A DNA stretch of 64,000 bases from Metarhizium brunneum (Eukaryota > Ascomycota > Sordariomycetes > Hypocreales > Clavicipitaceae): contig NC_089425.1 of assembly GCF_013426205.1 (NCBI RefSeq), forward strand, positions 3,038,001 through 3,102,000. Reading direction: 5' to 3'. The position numbers were made by a program, and so were the translations under genes. Of the stretch, positions 26,946 to 38,785 are shown one piece after another. Below the pieces are notes generated by a model, which was not told where the DNA came from, made no database searches, and saw nothing but the letters and a program-made list of their open reading frames with translations. Numbering within the stretch: the first letter of the stretch is position 1; the number at the start of each line of letters is the position of its first letter.

Positions 26946-27399
26946 GGTATGGCTGTGTGTGCGGAGTTGCAGTGCAGGAGCAAAGGAAATGAGACTTTCG
27001 GCAGCTGTGAATTTATAATTGCCACCTGCCTGCCCTTGTGTCAGATCCACGGGATAGCAGTGCTGCGACCATCAACGATGCAGAAATAACTTTGATCCCA
27101 AGGCCGGGCCTCTCAAGTCTATTTATTGAGAATGGTTTGGGAGAAATCCAGAAATGCTCCCTTTTTACCCTCGGTTAAAGAGGCTGATGATGATCATCAT
27201 GTTTGGTCCGGTCCATCTTACCGACGGCAGGAGCTCTGCAGCTCCCGAGTCCCAAAGGCTAGTGGGGTCTCGATCCCCGGAACCTTGCTGCCCCACGCTG
27301 AGATCTCTGAAATTCCGCTTCTCCGGGGGACCAAAGGAGCCGAAATCGCCAAATCGCGTTCCCTCCACTCCCCCGCAGTACTCAAGTCGCCTCGCTGCC

Positions 27400-27541
27400 A
27401 TCCCTTTGAGTGTGCGCAGGTCTAATTGATGTATTCAACCTACTCTTCTTTTATAATACTTAAAGATACTCGAAGATACTCAAAGATACTTAAATATACT
27501 GGTCCGTTACAAAAATTAGACCTGCGCACATTTAAAGGGAT
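27400..27541. mobile_element. MITE-like element 1 (142 bp, 28-bp terminal inverted repeats)
   Basis: The left end 27400-27427 begins ATCCCTTTGAGTGTG. The right end 27514-27541 is its reverse complement with 26 of 28 positions equal; the two differences are both G on the left versus A on the right copy. The interior has a loose repeat of AGATACT units (about 27470-27497). No protein is encoded. A clear target-site duplication is not visible. Shared ends with the element at 28385 suggest one non-autonomous DNA transposon family. Alternative: a long hairpin of unknown origin. Confidence 0.6.
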
Positions 27542-27878
27542 GGTAATCGTCAGATGCAAGCACGTTAAAAAAATTTCTTTTCCTCCTCCACACCATCCCC
27601 CAACTTCTTGTCACCACTCCAAAATTGTTTACTCACCTGCACTTATTACTTCCTACTCTGCGTTAATATTGTCGTTTCTTTAACGTCATTTATGGCAGTG
27701 TAAGTACTATTCGCAAGATATAATCATAATTTTACCGCTGACATTAAGTGCATAGAGATGAGATCTTTGAAGTTCACGTTACCATCTTCCTCCAGCCCAT
27801 GCTTGTTACACGGAAATCGCAGGTTACACAAGGGCTACGGTCACGAGACCTAGGGCAAAGTCCCTCACCGACTTCTTG

Positions 27879-27887
27879 TATAAATAG
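27879..27887 (+). promoter_or_regulatory. TATA-like box TATAAATAG
   Basis: A strong TATA match 147 bases before the ATG of the small frame at 28034. It lies between the two inverted-repeat elements. Functional use is not shown. Confidence 0.35.
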
Positions 27888-28033
27888 ACGGCTTCGGTCC
27901 CTCAAGGCCTTGAGGAAAACCAAGGACCTTTGATACCAAAGACTGTTATTAGTTGAATTGAGCTATTGCTCTAAGCCCTCTTTCCGAGCCCTTGTCACAG
28001 TGCTGCTGAATACTGGCCGTGGCAAGTCAAAAA

Positions 28034-28274
28034 ATGGCTCCAAACAAGCCCAAGACTCTAGGTAAGTACTATCCGCCATCAGACTAGACTAAAATAAGTT
28101 CAGCGAATAACCTAAAGCATAGGAGCAGTTACGCCTCGGGTCAGGCTTGGTCCCAGAACGATGATGGGCTGTCGGGCTCCGTATGAGCCCTTATACATAT
28201 GTGGTTGTGGATTCCGGCTATTATCGTGCTTATTACCGCGTGCATTTGGTTTTGCCGCAAATGGGGGATTATAA
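28034..28274 (+). CDS. Hypothetical 59-residue protein (possible remnant)
   Basis: Two exons, 28034-28061 and 28123-28274, are joined by a 61-base intron with consensus donor GTAAGT and acceptor ATAG. The product starts MAPNKPKTLGAVTPRVRLG and is basic, with Cys-rich CGCGF later. A TATA-like box lies upstream at 27879. It sits between two MITE-like elements and could be the residue of a transposon-borne gene. I do not recognise the protein. It is short enough to be chance, apart from the good splice and TATA signals. Confidence 0.25.
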
Positions 28275-28384
28275 TCTTTTGATGACACACACAATATTGG
28301 GAAAACCTACTCCGTACACTTTGTACATTCAAGATGGTCTCTATCTTGGGCACGATTGACAAACCACCTTTTTTCTTGCACTCC

Positions 28385-28632
28385 ATCCCTTTGAATGTGA
28401 TAAGGTGCCAGCCAGGTAGCGGGCCCACTTTATTTACAGTACCTTTTATATACCTTATATTAGGTGTATAGCCTAAAATATATAAAGTATTTTTATGTAT
28501 ATTTAAAAAGTAAAGGTACTTTAATTCTTATATTAATACCTTATAAGCTTATATATCTTTTAATTTAAGATTTTTAATTGGTCTATATTCCTGCTCGGTA
28601 CGAAAGTGGCACCTTATGACATTCAAAGGGAT
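28385..28632. mobile_element. MITE-like element 2 (248 bp, 26-bp terminal inverted repeats, AT-rich core)
   Basis: The left end 28385-28410 begins ATCCCTTTGAATGTG and runs on to AAGGTGCCA. The right end 28607-28632 is its reverse complement with 25 of 26 positions equal. The core 28440-28590 is strongly AT-rich with many TATA and TTAA words. The outermost 8-9 bases equal those of element 1, implying related termini. No coding capacity. AT-enrichment could be original or result from RIP (repeat-induced C-to-T mutation); that is not determined. Confidence 0.7.
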
Positions 28633-29822
28633 ATGAACTGCTGCACTCCCTTAACTCATAGCTGTACGGAGTACGGAGTACATACCACCCACTAATTGTA
28701 ATCTGAGGCAACAACTCTTTGCACACCACCATGTACGCGGCCCGAGAAAAAGCAGTGTTGAGCCTTGATGCCTCCCACCGTAGCCATCAAATATGAATGA
28801 AATCCGAAAAACTTCGCTTTTTCTAACAAGCCACTGTTCTACGGAGTGCATTCGAACCACCCTGCCCCCGAGCCGATTGATACACCCGTAGCACTCTGGC
28901 TCGTTCGTGCCACGATGAAACGTGCTCGCCACGAGCATCACGGAGGAGCACGCCGTCACACAGTACCCACGCATCTCTGAACTATATGTCCAAAAAGTGT
29001 GCAGCGGCAAAGGCGGCAAGTACAAGCCTCGAATTCAGCCTACTGAGCTCGAAATACGACGTACGCCAGCGACGAAACATATTGCAAGACATTACCAAGG
29101 AGGGCCAAGACAAGGCAGTCACTGAAACGTGAGTAATAAGACACTGGACCAAAAGTAACCCCTTGACCTACAATGCCGAAGTAGTATCGTGACTTAGAAA
29201 TTAGAATGCTGAATCTAGTATGCTTCAGAGTAAGCAGAGCTTGACAAGGCTGTAAAACACGCCCGATCAAGGGGCCCTATGCTCCAAGATATGAACATTA
29301 AGATCTTGTACATGACGGAACACAGGAAACGAAAGAAAACAAGATGAGCGGACAGATATTGACCATGTGGCAACAAGATCAATCGACTCGGAAGCAAATG
29401 AGTGGACGCATGGAAACGCATCTTTATAAATGTTGTCAAATAGGCCCGACCGCCGAGGCTAAGTCGTATTAGATCCAAATTTCCTAGTGCTGATAAAGGC
29501 ACGTTATAATCCAGGCGCCGAAGAGTTATTAAGACCGCACACAAGCCATTAAATAGAGATTATCCTCCATGGGTTTGACCTGCGAGCCCCCATCGAACCG
29601 TCAGGTCCTCTGGGCGTTGATATGTTCATAACCCAAAAAAAGTCTATACACATCCGAAAAGCTGTAAATCCCATCCATTCAACCATAAACCCCCTACTCC
29701 CCCACGACACCTGTCCAGCCTCGAAGCTGGGAAGGCTTGCTGACTCGCTCCCGTGAACCTCACATGCTCTCTTCTACAAGAGTAGGCTGAGACATGGACG
29801 CGCGTATGACGGTTGAGTTGAT

Positions 29823-30444
29823 TTACAGGATGAAAGCAGCAAGACCGACAACACCGGCCAGACCAGCGCCAGAAAGAGCGGCGGCCTTGCCAGCACCAGC
29901 AGTAGGGACGGGGTTGCCAGGCTTGGTGGGAGTGACACCGCCAGTGGGCGAGGCAACGGTGGAGTTGGGGAAGTTGACGGGGGTGCTGACAGCAGCAGTG
30001 CTAATAAAGATGTTAGATTTTTTGTGCATTTAACTTGAGGTTTGATACGTACCAGCTGTGGCACTCAACAGCCGAGGTGGTGATGACGGGCTTGGTGACA
30101 GTGCAAGGGCAGTCAGTGATGGTCAAGGTGGTGGGCTATCATTTTGGTTAGCTCTGAATTTTGATATCTTGGTTATTGGGATATAAATCAGGCACCGAAG
30201 GGTCTTGTTCCTCAGGTCACAAGACCCCAGATGCCTGCTTTTATACGCCTCCTAATTTCCGCCAAGATTGCGGGGACAGCCTCCTTACCTCAGTGACAGT
30301 GTAGGTCTTGGTGCCGTGAGTGATCTCGGTAGCCTCAGGGCAGTAAGTGGTGTAGGCAGAAACGACCTCGGTAACGTAGGTGACGTTCTTGGCCCAGGCG
30401 TTGGCGCCAACGGCAGCGGCGATGAGAGCAACGGTGTACTTCAT
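29823..30444 (-). CDS. Small secreted GPI-anchored cell-wall-type glycoprotein
   Basis: Exons on the minus strand are 30444-30289, 30135-30053 and 30000-29823, giving 138 residues. It starts with a signal peptide (MKYTVALIAAAVGANAWA). The mature part is Thr/Val/Tyr-rich: VTYVTEVVSAYTTYCPEAT, KTYTVTEPTTLTITDCPC, TVTKPVITTSAVECHSC. A Pro/Ser/Thr spacer follows (STVASPTGGVTPTKPGNPV), and the protein ends in a hydrophobic GPI-type tail (AALSGAGLAGVVGLAAFIL). Four cysteines lie in the mature part. Such proteins resemble the fungal wall proteins related to Neurospora ccg-6; they are covalently attached to wall glucan and often highly expressed in conidia or hyphae. The family likeness is from memory, so no symbol is assigned. 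Confidence 0.85.
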
Positions 30445-33400
30445 TTTGTCGGTTGGGATAACTCGAAGAGTTGGCTTGAATTAACGAATGTAATTGACTG
30501 AAAAGTCGGGGTATGCAGATGTGCGAGTGAGCGAATGTGTGTGGGTGAGGAGAAAAGGGAAGGGTCGGAAGACGAGGAGGCCTGGAGAAGCATCTTTATA
30601 CAGGACAAGGTGCGAGAGATGAGGGCCACGAGATGGACCGTCGGGACTGGGGGCCGTGCCCGAGTTGGTCTGGGCTGCAAAAATAGACAGGGGCCCGACG
30701 AAGAGGAAGACATGCGAGCGACGCGATTCTGTCCTGGTCCGTCAGTCTAGTCCTTGCGTGGCGGCGTGGAGTGAGGAACGAGCAGCGAGGACTGACAGGG
30801 CCAGCGGCGAGCAAGGATCGGTGGGCAGAGGCAGGGGGTGGGTGTGTGTGGATAGATGAGGTGGGTTGATAAATGAGCAATCATTCATTGATCATGGATG
30901 GTGGCCAACAGCCATGGCGGGAGCAAGGACGTTGCCGATGGTGATTTGTGCCTGGGTGTCTCTGGGATCACGAATCGACTGGTGACAGCAGTGAAGACGA
31001 TGGAAACCATTCAAGACAAAAGGTGACGCGAAATGCCAGCTTCTAAAGGTGGGGGACGAGGGAAGTCGAGCCTGGAACTTTCTGACCTGAGCACAATCTT
31101 GGGTGATTCAGGCACGCGGTCTGGTGAGATGCAAGGTACCCATGCTGTGGCGGCTTGCCATGCAGCTAAGCCAAGTACCGGTCGAGTACTCCGCGCTTCG
31201 TGCCAAATACAATGTCCCTGGCTGCCTGCTAATGCACCCAAGCTCTTAGCGCGGCGTCCGCAATCTTGCAATCTTGGTCTACCACATCCAGCCTCACATA
31301 CAACGGTCAACTCGTCGTCCGCTCTGACCGGACCTGATGGGCTTCCGGCTTCAAGAGACTCGATTGCCAGCTCAAGTGGATACGTTTATCTTCGTGGCCA
31401 GTGAATGCCGTTGCATTGCAGTGTCAAGGTGTGTATCATGGCCCGCCATCAGAAGCCGTCGACCTAGCTTGCCAAGGTATCCATTCTAATCGAATTTCTC
31501 ACATCTAGTCGTTATGTAGCCGAAGCAACAGCTCGTCCTCACTGGAAAATACTGGGCCAATCTCGATCATGGAATCATGGAGGGTTAAAATCCTTGACTA
31601 TGCTCCAGTATTGCCCCGAAATTGGACTTTGTTAGTTATTGTTGACATGCCAGTGGAACGGACAAATCACGCATTCTCTCTACCTAATACTCCGTACGGT
31701 TCCTCATAGCGCATTGCTGTACTGATACATATGGAATACATGTCAGCAAGATGGAAAGATCGCCTCTCTCGGCCCAGACCACCGATATCAACTCGGCACG
31801 GAGTGCTCTGTAATAGTAACAAGCATGCTATGAAAGGGGCAATGGGCCAAACTCCGGGGCGGATGACTGGGATTCAAGAGCGAGACCAAAGAACCAAGAT
31901 CAGGTCCCGCCGATTAAGGCTGCACTCCGAAAAGGTGGCCATAATACCAAAAAGAGGGAGAGGCAGGTTGGTCAATGCTCAAGATCGAGCCTGGTCTTCT
32001 CAATCAGTTGTTGACAGGGACATGTCGGCGTTGCAGCGCGGGCCGCCTTGCATATTTCCACCGAAATTGATTGCAGGGCTCAAATTGAAGAAGAAAAAGG
32101 AAAAAAAAAAAGAAACAACTTGCACAAGTCAGGTACAGCCAGTGACAGAAGCGAAGAAAAGTACATAAGAACCTACGGAGTATTATTAGACGTCTTCACA
32201 TGGAGAACAAGCCTTGTTGGTAAAATGAGGGAGCCACTTCCGTCGAATCCTACCAGGTGGGGGGCATGTGAGGCGTGTCGCCGTGACATGGAAAAAAAAA
32301 AAAAAAATTCAACAACCAGGAAAAAACAAGCACTACTTTTCAGCAATCACATATCCGAGTCGATACACAGCGCTACGTGCGGATGGCAGTGTCAGCCCCC
32401 AAGCAATAAGCATTTGGCTTTTCTGAGTTCCAATAGTGTACGGAGCATGGAGTTGTTCTTCAGAGGTCTCCGCCAATCGACTTGTATCGGATCCATGCCT
32501 GGCTTCTGGTTCCTATCAGCTTGCCGTCAGCTGGCCGCACAAAGTATTGTATGTATGCACGGAGTGGTAGATATGTATTGTGATGAATCAGTGATGGCAC
32601 AGCTGGCATAAAAGCTAATGCAAGGCGCAACAGCCGTGATGGCACAACCCCGAGGCCACCCGCACAACACTAATGCAGGAACAGATATTGTTGAGCGGCG
32701 CTCAGTGATCAGTTCAAACTGCTGTTGTCCGTGGACCTGTGTCTCGTTTAGCCATTTTGTGCTATGATGCTACTCAGTACTAGTACTAGTACGTAGCATG
32801 ATCGAACCGGCCGTTTTGTGTCGTTTTCCCCAGCGGAATCCTCAAAACCAGCGATGTGACACAACAGAACAAGCTGGGGAGTCAGACATAAATTTAATGA
32901 GATTGGAGTCAGCCGGACTGGTTCTCCGGATAGGTTGCGTGCGGACTGACTGGTTTGGGTAGTAATTGATCTTGTCAAGGATGGTTCTTGACGAAGCTGA
33001 CGGATACCATGACAGCTACTCAGTACTCCGGATGCACTGTCCTTTTGGAGTCAGCAGATACATTATTAGTATTAACAAATACTTATCGGCAAGGCATTTC
33101 TTTGTTTGGTGGCAATAGTAGATCACAGATACTCCGTGGTGATGGCATGTACTCCGTACGTGGACGCATTCTAGGTTGTACACAAGTCAACTGGTATGTA
33201 CTCCGTACGGAGTACTGAGTTCATCGCGTGTCACGACGCTCAGTCCATGCCCAGACTGCTGTTCGTCGACCATTGGACAGCAAGAGCTGTGTAAAAGCAG
33301 CGACCGCCTATCAGGGGCCAAGTCAGGCACCGCGCTTTTATTGGCTGAAGCTTCTACCATCTCCTCCCAGTTGTGCCATACACGGCTAGACTGCCCTAGC

Positions 33401-36400
33401 TGCTTTGCCGTCTTACCGCCTTGGCGCCTTGACACGTTTTCCAATCTCCTCCTTTTGCAAGGCTTTGTTGTCAACAGAGATTCTTTGCTGCATCAACCCC
33501 CCCCGGGTTCATTGGCGGTTTGTTTTTCTCCATGCAAGAAGCTCATTTCCAAGGAGCTGATTGGTCATGTTCACCGGCCCATGCTCTCCAAGACCCTCTG
33601 CAATTTCCCAGAGTATCCACCCATCCTGCCGTAGCCATGGCATGGGTGCCTTCTGCCTACTAGGCTTAATCTCGCCCGCCTTGTCGGCTCGAAGTATGTG
33701 GAGTCTGGTAGTTACTCCCAGCGGTGTGTACTGTCTGAACCTGATGGCCATGCATTTTTGGCTAATAAGAGAAGGCAAAAGAAAAAAAAAAGGTTGTTCC
33801 GCAACATGGATCTTTATCGTGCTACGGCGGAACAAGCATTATTACTATTACTGTCCGTTCTCGGCACTTATCCTCGTGGCCTTGTGCGTAGAAACTACCT
33901 CAAGTGACCATGAGGCACGAAACGACAAGGCGTGCTGTTCGACATGCAAGTTCCAGCCAGTTCATGATACCAATCTCGGTCGTTATACGGAGCGACGGGT
34001 GGCCGTAATGCGAACAATCAGAAAGGCAGGATCGAGATATTGAGACATCGAGACCGCCATTTCACACCGGTCATTCTACGAGGCTTCGTACGGAAATGAT
34101 TCCCTCAGCCAAGCTTCCTCCTGACCGTTGTTTCGTTTGACCCTGAGTTATCATCCACGAGGAGCTCATTGCCACTCTCTCTTTGAACCGACAGTGAACC
34201 CATGTTCCCCGTGGCGTGGGACCGCCTCCCTGTCCCGTCCATCGGAGAGATTCTGATCGCTTGCTTGCTTGGTAAAATTAGCCTCTATGTACGGAGTACG
34301 GAGTGCTCCGTCCGTATCAGCAAGGACTTTCGCGCCATGTTCCGATTCAAAAAATAAAAATAAAATAAAAATTTTATTTGGCACTTCCACGACGATCATT
34401 CCGATGAATGGACTCTCCAAGCTTGTCTGGGAAAAAGGCTCCAGTCAATCGAATCTAGCCGAATGCCCCGTCGTTTCGCTGATCGATCGGCGCTGAGCTC
34501 CTTCATTCTTCTTCGCGCCTTGATCAGTCAGCTACTGTCCTTAATAGGTTTTAAAGTTCAATCATCCAATAAGTCTCGTTGGTTGACACAAGGCGCGTCT
34601 CAGGAATGATGGCTAGACAGGGCATCATGTTCTAGAAGAGGCCGTCAGCAGCATGCCCGAAACAAACGCATGGGCAAAAAAGAGGCTTTATCACCTCGTA
34701 TTCACTTTCACAAAACACGCAAAATATTTGCTGTCCAAGCGTCTACTACGTTCATAGGTGCCGTGACATGTCATGACTGGTCAATAGCAGGAGAGGTATC
34801 TCCAAAGCCGGCTTCTGCGCCAGGCTGCGAAGAAACCAGAGAATTGACCGAAGGCGGAAGCTTCTCCATCCGCGGACCACGAAGCCTCACTCACGCCCTC
34901 CAGTCGTTGCCAATTGTCACTGGCAACGGGATGATTACAAGTCATCCATGGCTGACCGATAGTCAGAGCCACAGCTGGGGTCAACTGGGTCTTTTAATCT
35001 CCAGAGACCGGATTGCGTGCTCAACATGATGCTGGACAGACTGAGATATTAGCTTGGCCACTCTGGGCAGTTGCCTTTCTTTCGCCGATAACGCGTGTTG
35101 TCATATACATACATGCACGAGGCGTAACCCGCGCGCCATGCCTTGATGGTGTTCACAGTCCCGCGGCGATGGTTCTGCCGAAGCAGAAATGTCATAGCAA
35201 CGACCGAGGGAGGGCCTTTTCTCCCTTACAGAGCCCGTAACAAGGGACCCCGGTCTTGGGTACAAGCATCTCAGACGGAGAATTGATTCATGTTACCACC
35301 CGGCCATTGCTCGCCCATCCCGGGACAGCCTGCGGAGTTGTGAAATTGCAACAAATATGCATAGAAATCTCCTGTTACTGAGATACTAGTAGTAGTACTA
35401 CAACTCCGAAATCAAGGGACACGAGGCTCGACGCGACTTATACGACGGCCACTAATTGCAGGATGTGTGGCATACATTGTAGTAGTACTAGTACGTAGTA
35501 GGATACAATACATATGTACATATTGATTGTGTTTATTTTTGGCAGCACGCCGAGTTCTAGAAGTGCCCCATCACGAGGACACTTTTTTTGTCATGTGGAT
35601 TGGAGTCATAGAATTTCATGATTCATCATGGCGACCGAGCTGTTTATGCGCATGCCCGGCTCGCCATGTTCATCTGGCAGATGAATCTTGACGCTTGCTG
35701 GTGGTGTTGCCTGATTCCGTCGAGTCGGCCTTGAAGCTGGCCATCATTCCCCATGCAATGCGACACATTCTGTTCCAATGTACAACTATTACACTGCATC
35801 AGATCTGTTTGGTACATGAACGGTTGCAGGAAACGCATTGAGTTCCCCGCAGCCACAAGGACATGGGATGGAACTGTTTGTCGGTTGATGCATCAAACCC
35901 AACTTTGCAGTCGTGCCGCCAACTCGAGAATCGGCGGCACCACGTGTGAAATTGAGACGGTTGACCCAAGAAGCGAGCTGCAATGCAACCAATGCGTTCA
36001 ATGTTGTAGGGTTTCCAGCAAGAACCAGTGGTCGTCCATGTCGGATTGGTTGCCAAGGATACGAAAGGCGATCTCAAAAAAAAAAAAAAAACCACGTTGG
36101 AGCGACTGGCGAATAATGAAAAGTGTCTTTGGTTCTAGATGGCCAGGACTCATTCGACTCTGCTCAAAGCAAAGATGGAGTAGTAGATGCAAAAGGTTGC
36201 ATATTGAAACGCCGACGCATGGTTCGGCAATCGGATCGAGTCTGGCAGCATTAGTAATGCAGCCGGCAACTACGGACCTCCAGACACCTCACTGTCCAGA
36301 CGACAAAAAAGTATAAAACCATACATATGTAATCATTGCAACCTCAGGAGAAAATAAAAAGGTGAAAACGCGGCCGAGCACAACGCGAGAGAATACGGCA

Positions 36401-36426
36401 AATCGTCAACAAAGTAGGAATACAAC
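30445..36426. other. 6-kb gene-poor tract
   Basis: No frame resembles a known protein on either strand. Left end: promoter of the GPI protein gene, GA/GT-rich around 30530-30860. Contents: about nine CTCCGTA/TACGGAG motifs (31688, 32173, 32439, 33148, 33197-33211, 33983, 34290-34303), A-runs near 32100, 32290 and 36077, short ACTAGTAGTACT-like palindromic words (32777-32795, 35388-35402, 35479-35498), and an AT-rich patch at 34350-34378. The right end is the promoter of the quinone oxidoreductase-like gene. Confidence 0.6.
33197..33218. repeat. Perfect palindrome built from two facing TACTCCGTAC motifs
   Basis: GTACTCCGTACGGAGTAC reads the same on both strands and fuses one forward and one reverse copy of the dispersed motif around a central CCGTACGG. 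Paired CGG/CCG triplets are typical target shapes of Zn2Cys6 fungal regulators, so a binding site is one reading; a replication or hairpin origin is another. Confidence 0.55.
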
Positions 36427-37487
36427 ATGGCGACCATGAAAGCAGTCGGTTCGTCATCCTCACCCCCAGAGAAGAAGCCATCAACATATCTAACCCACCA
36501 CCAGAAATCAAAGGCGGCAAGGGCGAGCGGGACGCCCTCTTCATCAACGCGGAAACCCCCAAGCCAACCGCCGGCACCGGCCAGGCCATTGTCAAGATCA
36601 AGGCATTCGGCATCAACCGCATGGACATCATCCAGCGGCGCGGCCTGTACCCGCTGCCGCCGCAGGCGCCCTCCACGCTGGGCGTCGAGTTCAGCGGCGT
36701 CATCGAGTCCTTTGGCCCCGGGGACCACGGGAGCTTCAACGCCGGCGACCCGGTGCTCGGGCTGGCCTACGGCGGCGCCTACGCCGAGTACATCGCCGTC
36801 AGCTCCAAGATGCTGCTCCACAAGCCGGACCACATGAGCTTCGAGCAGGCGGCCGCCGTCCCGGAGGCGTGGATCACCGCCACGCAGGCGCTGCACTCGG
36901 TGCTGGGCTTCACGGCGGGCAAGTCGGTCCTGTGGCACGCCGGCGCGTCCGGGGTGTCCATCGCGGGCATCCAGCTGTCGAGGGCGGCCGGCGCGTCCGA
37001 GGTGTACGCGACGGCCGGATCCGACGACAAGTGCGCCTTTGTGACGGGCGAGGTCGGCGCCACCGCGGCCTTCAACTACAAGACGACGGACTGGGCGCGG
37101 GAGATCAGGGACCGGACGGGCGGCAGGGGCGTCGACTACATTGTCGACTTTGTCGGCGCCGACTACTTCCAGAAGAACCTGGACGTCGCGGCCAGGGACG
37201 GCCGGATCGTCCTGCTGGGCACGCTGAGCGGCGGCAAGGTGCCCGACGCGGACATTTCGCAGATCCTGTACAAGAGGATCCGCATCGAGGGCAGCACGCT
37301 GCGCAGCCGGGATGAGGAGTATCAGGGCAGGCTGAGGGATCGGCTGGAGACGTACTGCCCCGAGTTTGCGTCCGGCAAGTTCAAGATCGTCGTGGACAAG
37401 GTGATGCCGTGGGAGGAGATTCGGGAGGCGCACAAGTACATGGAGGATGGGAAGAACACGGGCAAGATTGTGTGCACTATTTCCTAA
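36427..37487 (+). CDS. Quinone oxidoreductase-like (zinc-independent MDR family)
   Basis: Exons 36427-36448 and 36505-37487 give 334 residues. The first exon is only 22 bases (MATMKAV) and its donor is the unusual GTTCGT, but joining there gives the family-typical MKAVEIKGG start. The GroES-like N-terminal part contains GINRMDIIQRRGLYPLPPQAP. The nucleotide-binding part has HAGASGVSIAGIQLSRAAGA (about 152-170), and YATAGSDDKC gives the NADPH-favouring loop. GRGVDYIVDFVGADYF follows. The protein resembles the PIG3/TP53I3-type NADPH quinone reductases, which reduce quinones or reactive carbonyls in the cytosol. Zinc-binding cysteines of true alcohol dehydrogenases are absent. Its 3' end converges on the dienelactone hydrolase-like gene 160 bases away. 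Confidence 0.9.
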
Positions 37488-37646
37488 AGATGATTTATTC
37501 TTATCAATGGGAAACACGAGTAGCTAGAAATAAAAAAAGAAACAGAAAAAAAGGTCAGATGAGCCTAAATGACCGGTTTTGAGGCGCTTGAGAAACACAA
37601 TAAGAGAGTCGCCCGGACTCAAATCACTCGTCTTCAGTAGCGCCAG

Positions 37647-38785
37647 CTAGTGTTCGTTTATCCATCTCAACATTTGCTCATATGCAGTTGTTTGTGCTTC
37701 GGTAATGGCGCTATCTGCATATGCGCCCACTACAGCAAAACCTGGGGACAAGTTAACATGCACAATACTTGCATATGTAGTGTTTCATGGAAAGCAACAG
37801 GGGGGAAAAGAGCCTACCATGTGGCACGCCAGGATAGACCTGCACCTCGTGCTCAAGATTTGCCTTGGACATGGCATCCTCGCCCACCTTCCGCACCTCG
37901 TCTGGAAACAGGTTGTCGTTTTCAACACACACTAGGCTCAGCGGTGCCCTCAGGTTGTTGAAATCGTCGGGCGTGACCGACGCACCGTGCGCCAGAGCTC
38001 CGGCCTTGATATACGGGCCCTTCTTCAACGCGCCCGCCTCCTCGTCGCTGCCCTGCTCTTCCGTCTCCTGAGCCAGCAGGAGGACGAACCGTCCACCAAC
38101 GCAGTACCCAACTGCGTATATCCCCTCGCCATTCTTGATGGCGTCTGCGTACTGGTCTTGCGCTGCCTCAATGACCTTGCGCAGGATGGGCATGACCTTG
38201 TCCGGGGTGATGCGGGCCAGCCACATGTCGATAATGAAGGACTTGACGACCCCGACGGCCTGGAGCTTGACTTGCTCGATGATGGAGGAGGAGGAGTCGG
38301 TGATGGCCGTGGATAAGGGGACGCTGTCGCCGGCAAAGAGGTCCGGCATCAATACGAGGTAGCCCTCTGAGGCGAATTTGTCGGCTTGGATTTGATTGTT
38401 GACCGACTTGATTCCAGTGCCACCCGTGAGGAGCAGGAGGAGCTTTGAGTGCGCATGTGGGTAGTCGGATGGTTTGGAAATATATACCTGGTAGGTGGTT
38501 AGAGCGGTGTGGTATCGTGTTGCTGCAGCTGAGAGCCTACGTCGACATCGTTTAGTTTAATGATCTCACCGGTTGACGACTGTCCACTAGCTAGAGACTC
38601 GGGTTAGCATCGGCGCATGTGCGTTTCAACAAGATGATGTGCTCACGAGTTGGTCGGTCAGTTACGCAGTGCTCCCCGGTCTGAGCTGGCGGTTCTGCAG
38701 GTGTGGTGGTCTCCGGCCTCTGCTCAGTCTGCTGCTCCTGAGCGTCGCTCTCGGGAGCTTTGGTGGCGATGTCGACTTCAGTCAT
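37647..38785 (-). CDS. Dienelactone hydrolase family protein
   Basis: An alpha/beta hydrolase with a Cys-Asp-His triad. Exons on the minus strand are 38785-38647, 38590-38541, 38487-37818 and 37741-37647, giving 317 residues. The N-terminal 45 residues are Glu/Gln/Thr-rich and disordered. The body reads EHCVTDRPTPSGQSSTGEI, VYISKPSDYPH, LLLLLTGGTG, EGYLVLMPDLFAGD. The catalytic Cys lies in GYCVGGRF (about 191), Asp is in ENDNLFPD (about 254), and His is in GVPHGF (split by the last intron). In bacteria the family opens dienelactones in chlorocatechol breakdown; fungal members have diverse or unknown esters as substrates. The gene is divergent from RPA1. Confidence 0.9.

Larger units (their letters stand above)
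26946..29822. other. Gene-poor, partly AT-rich interval with small inverted-repeat elements
   Basis: It contains the promoter of the acyl-CoA synthetase gene (right of 26945), two inverted-repeat elements (27400-27541 and 28385-28632), a TATA-like box and tiny intron-containing frame between them (27879-28274), an AT-rich core (28440-28590), and four copies of the TACGGAG motif (about 28309, 28664, 28671, 28840). From 28900 to 29822 I see nothing coding; the last part is the 3' flank of the GPI protein gene. Confidence 0.6.

Noticed and set aside
36333..37517. Minus-strand open frame of 394 codons across the quinone oxidoreductase-like gene
   Set aside because: It is an antisense shadow of a GC-rich gene: Arg/Val/Leu/Asp-rich, no family resemblance, and the plus strand has clear MDR motifs.
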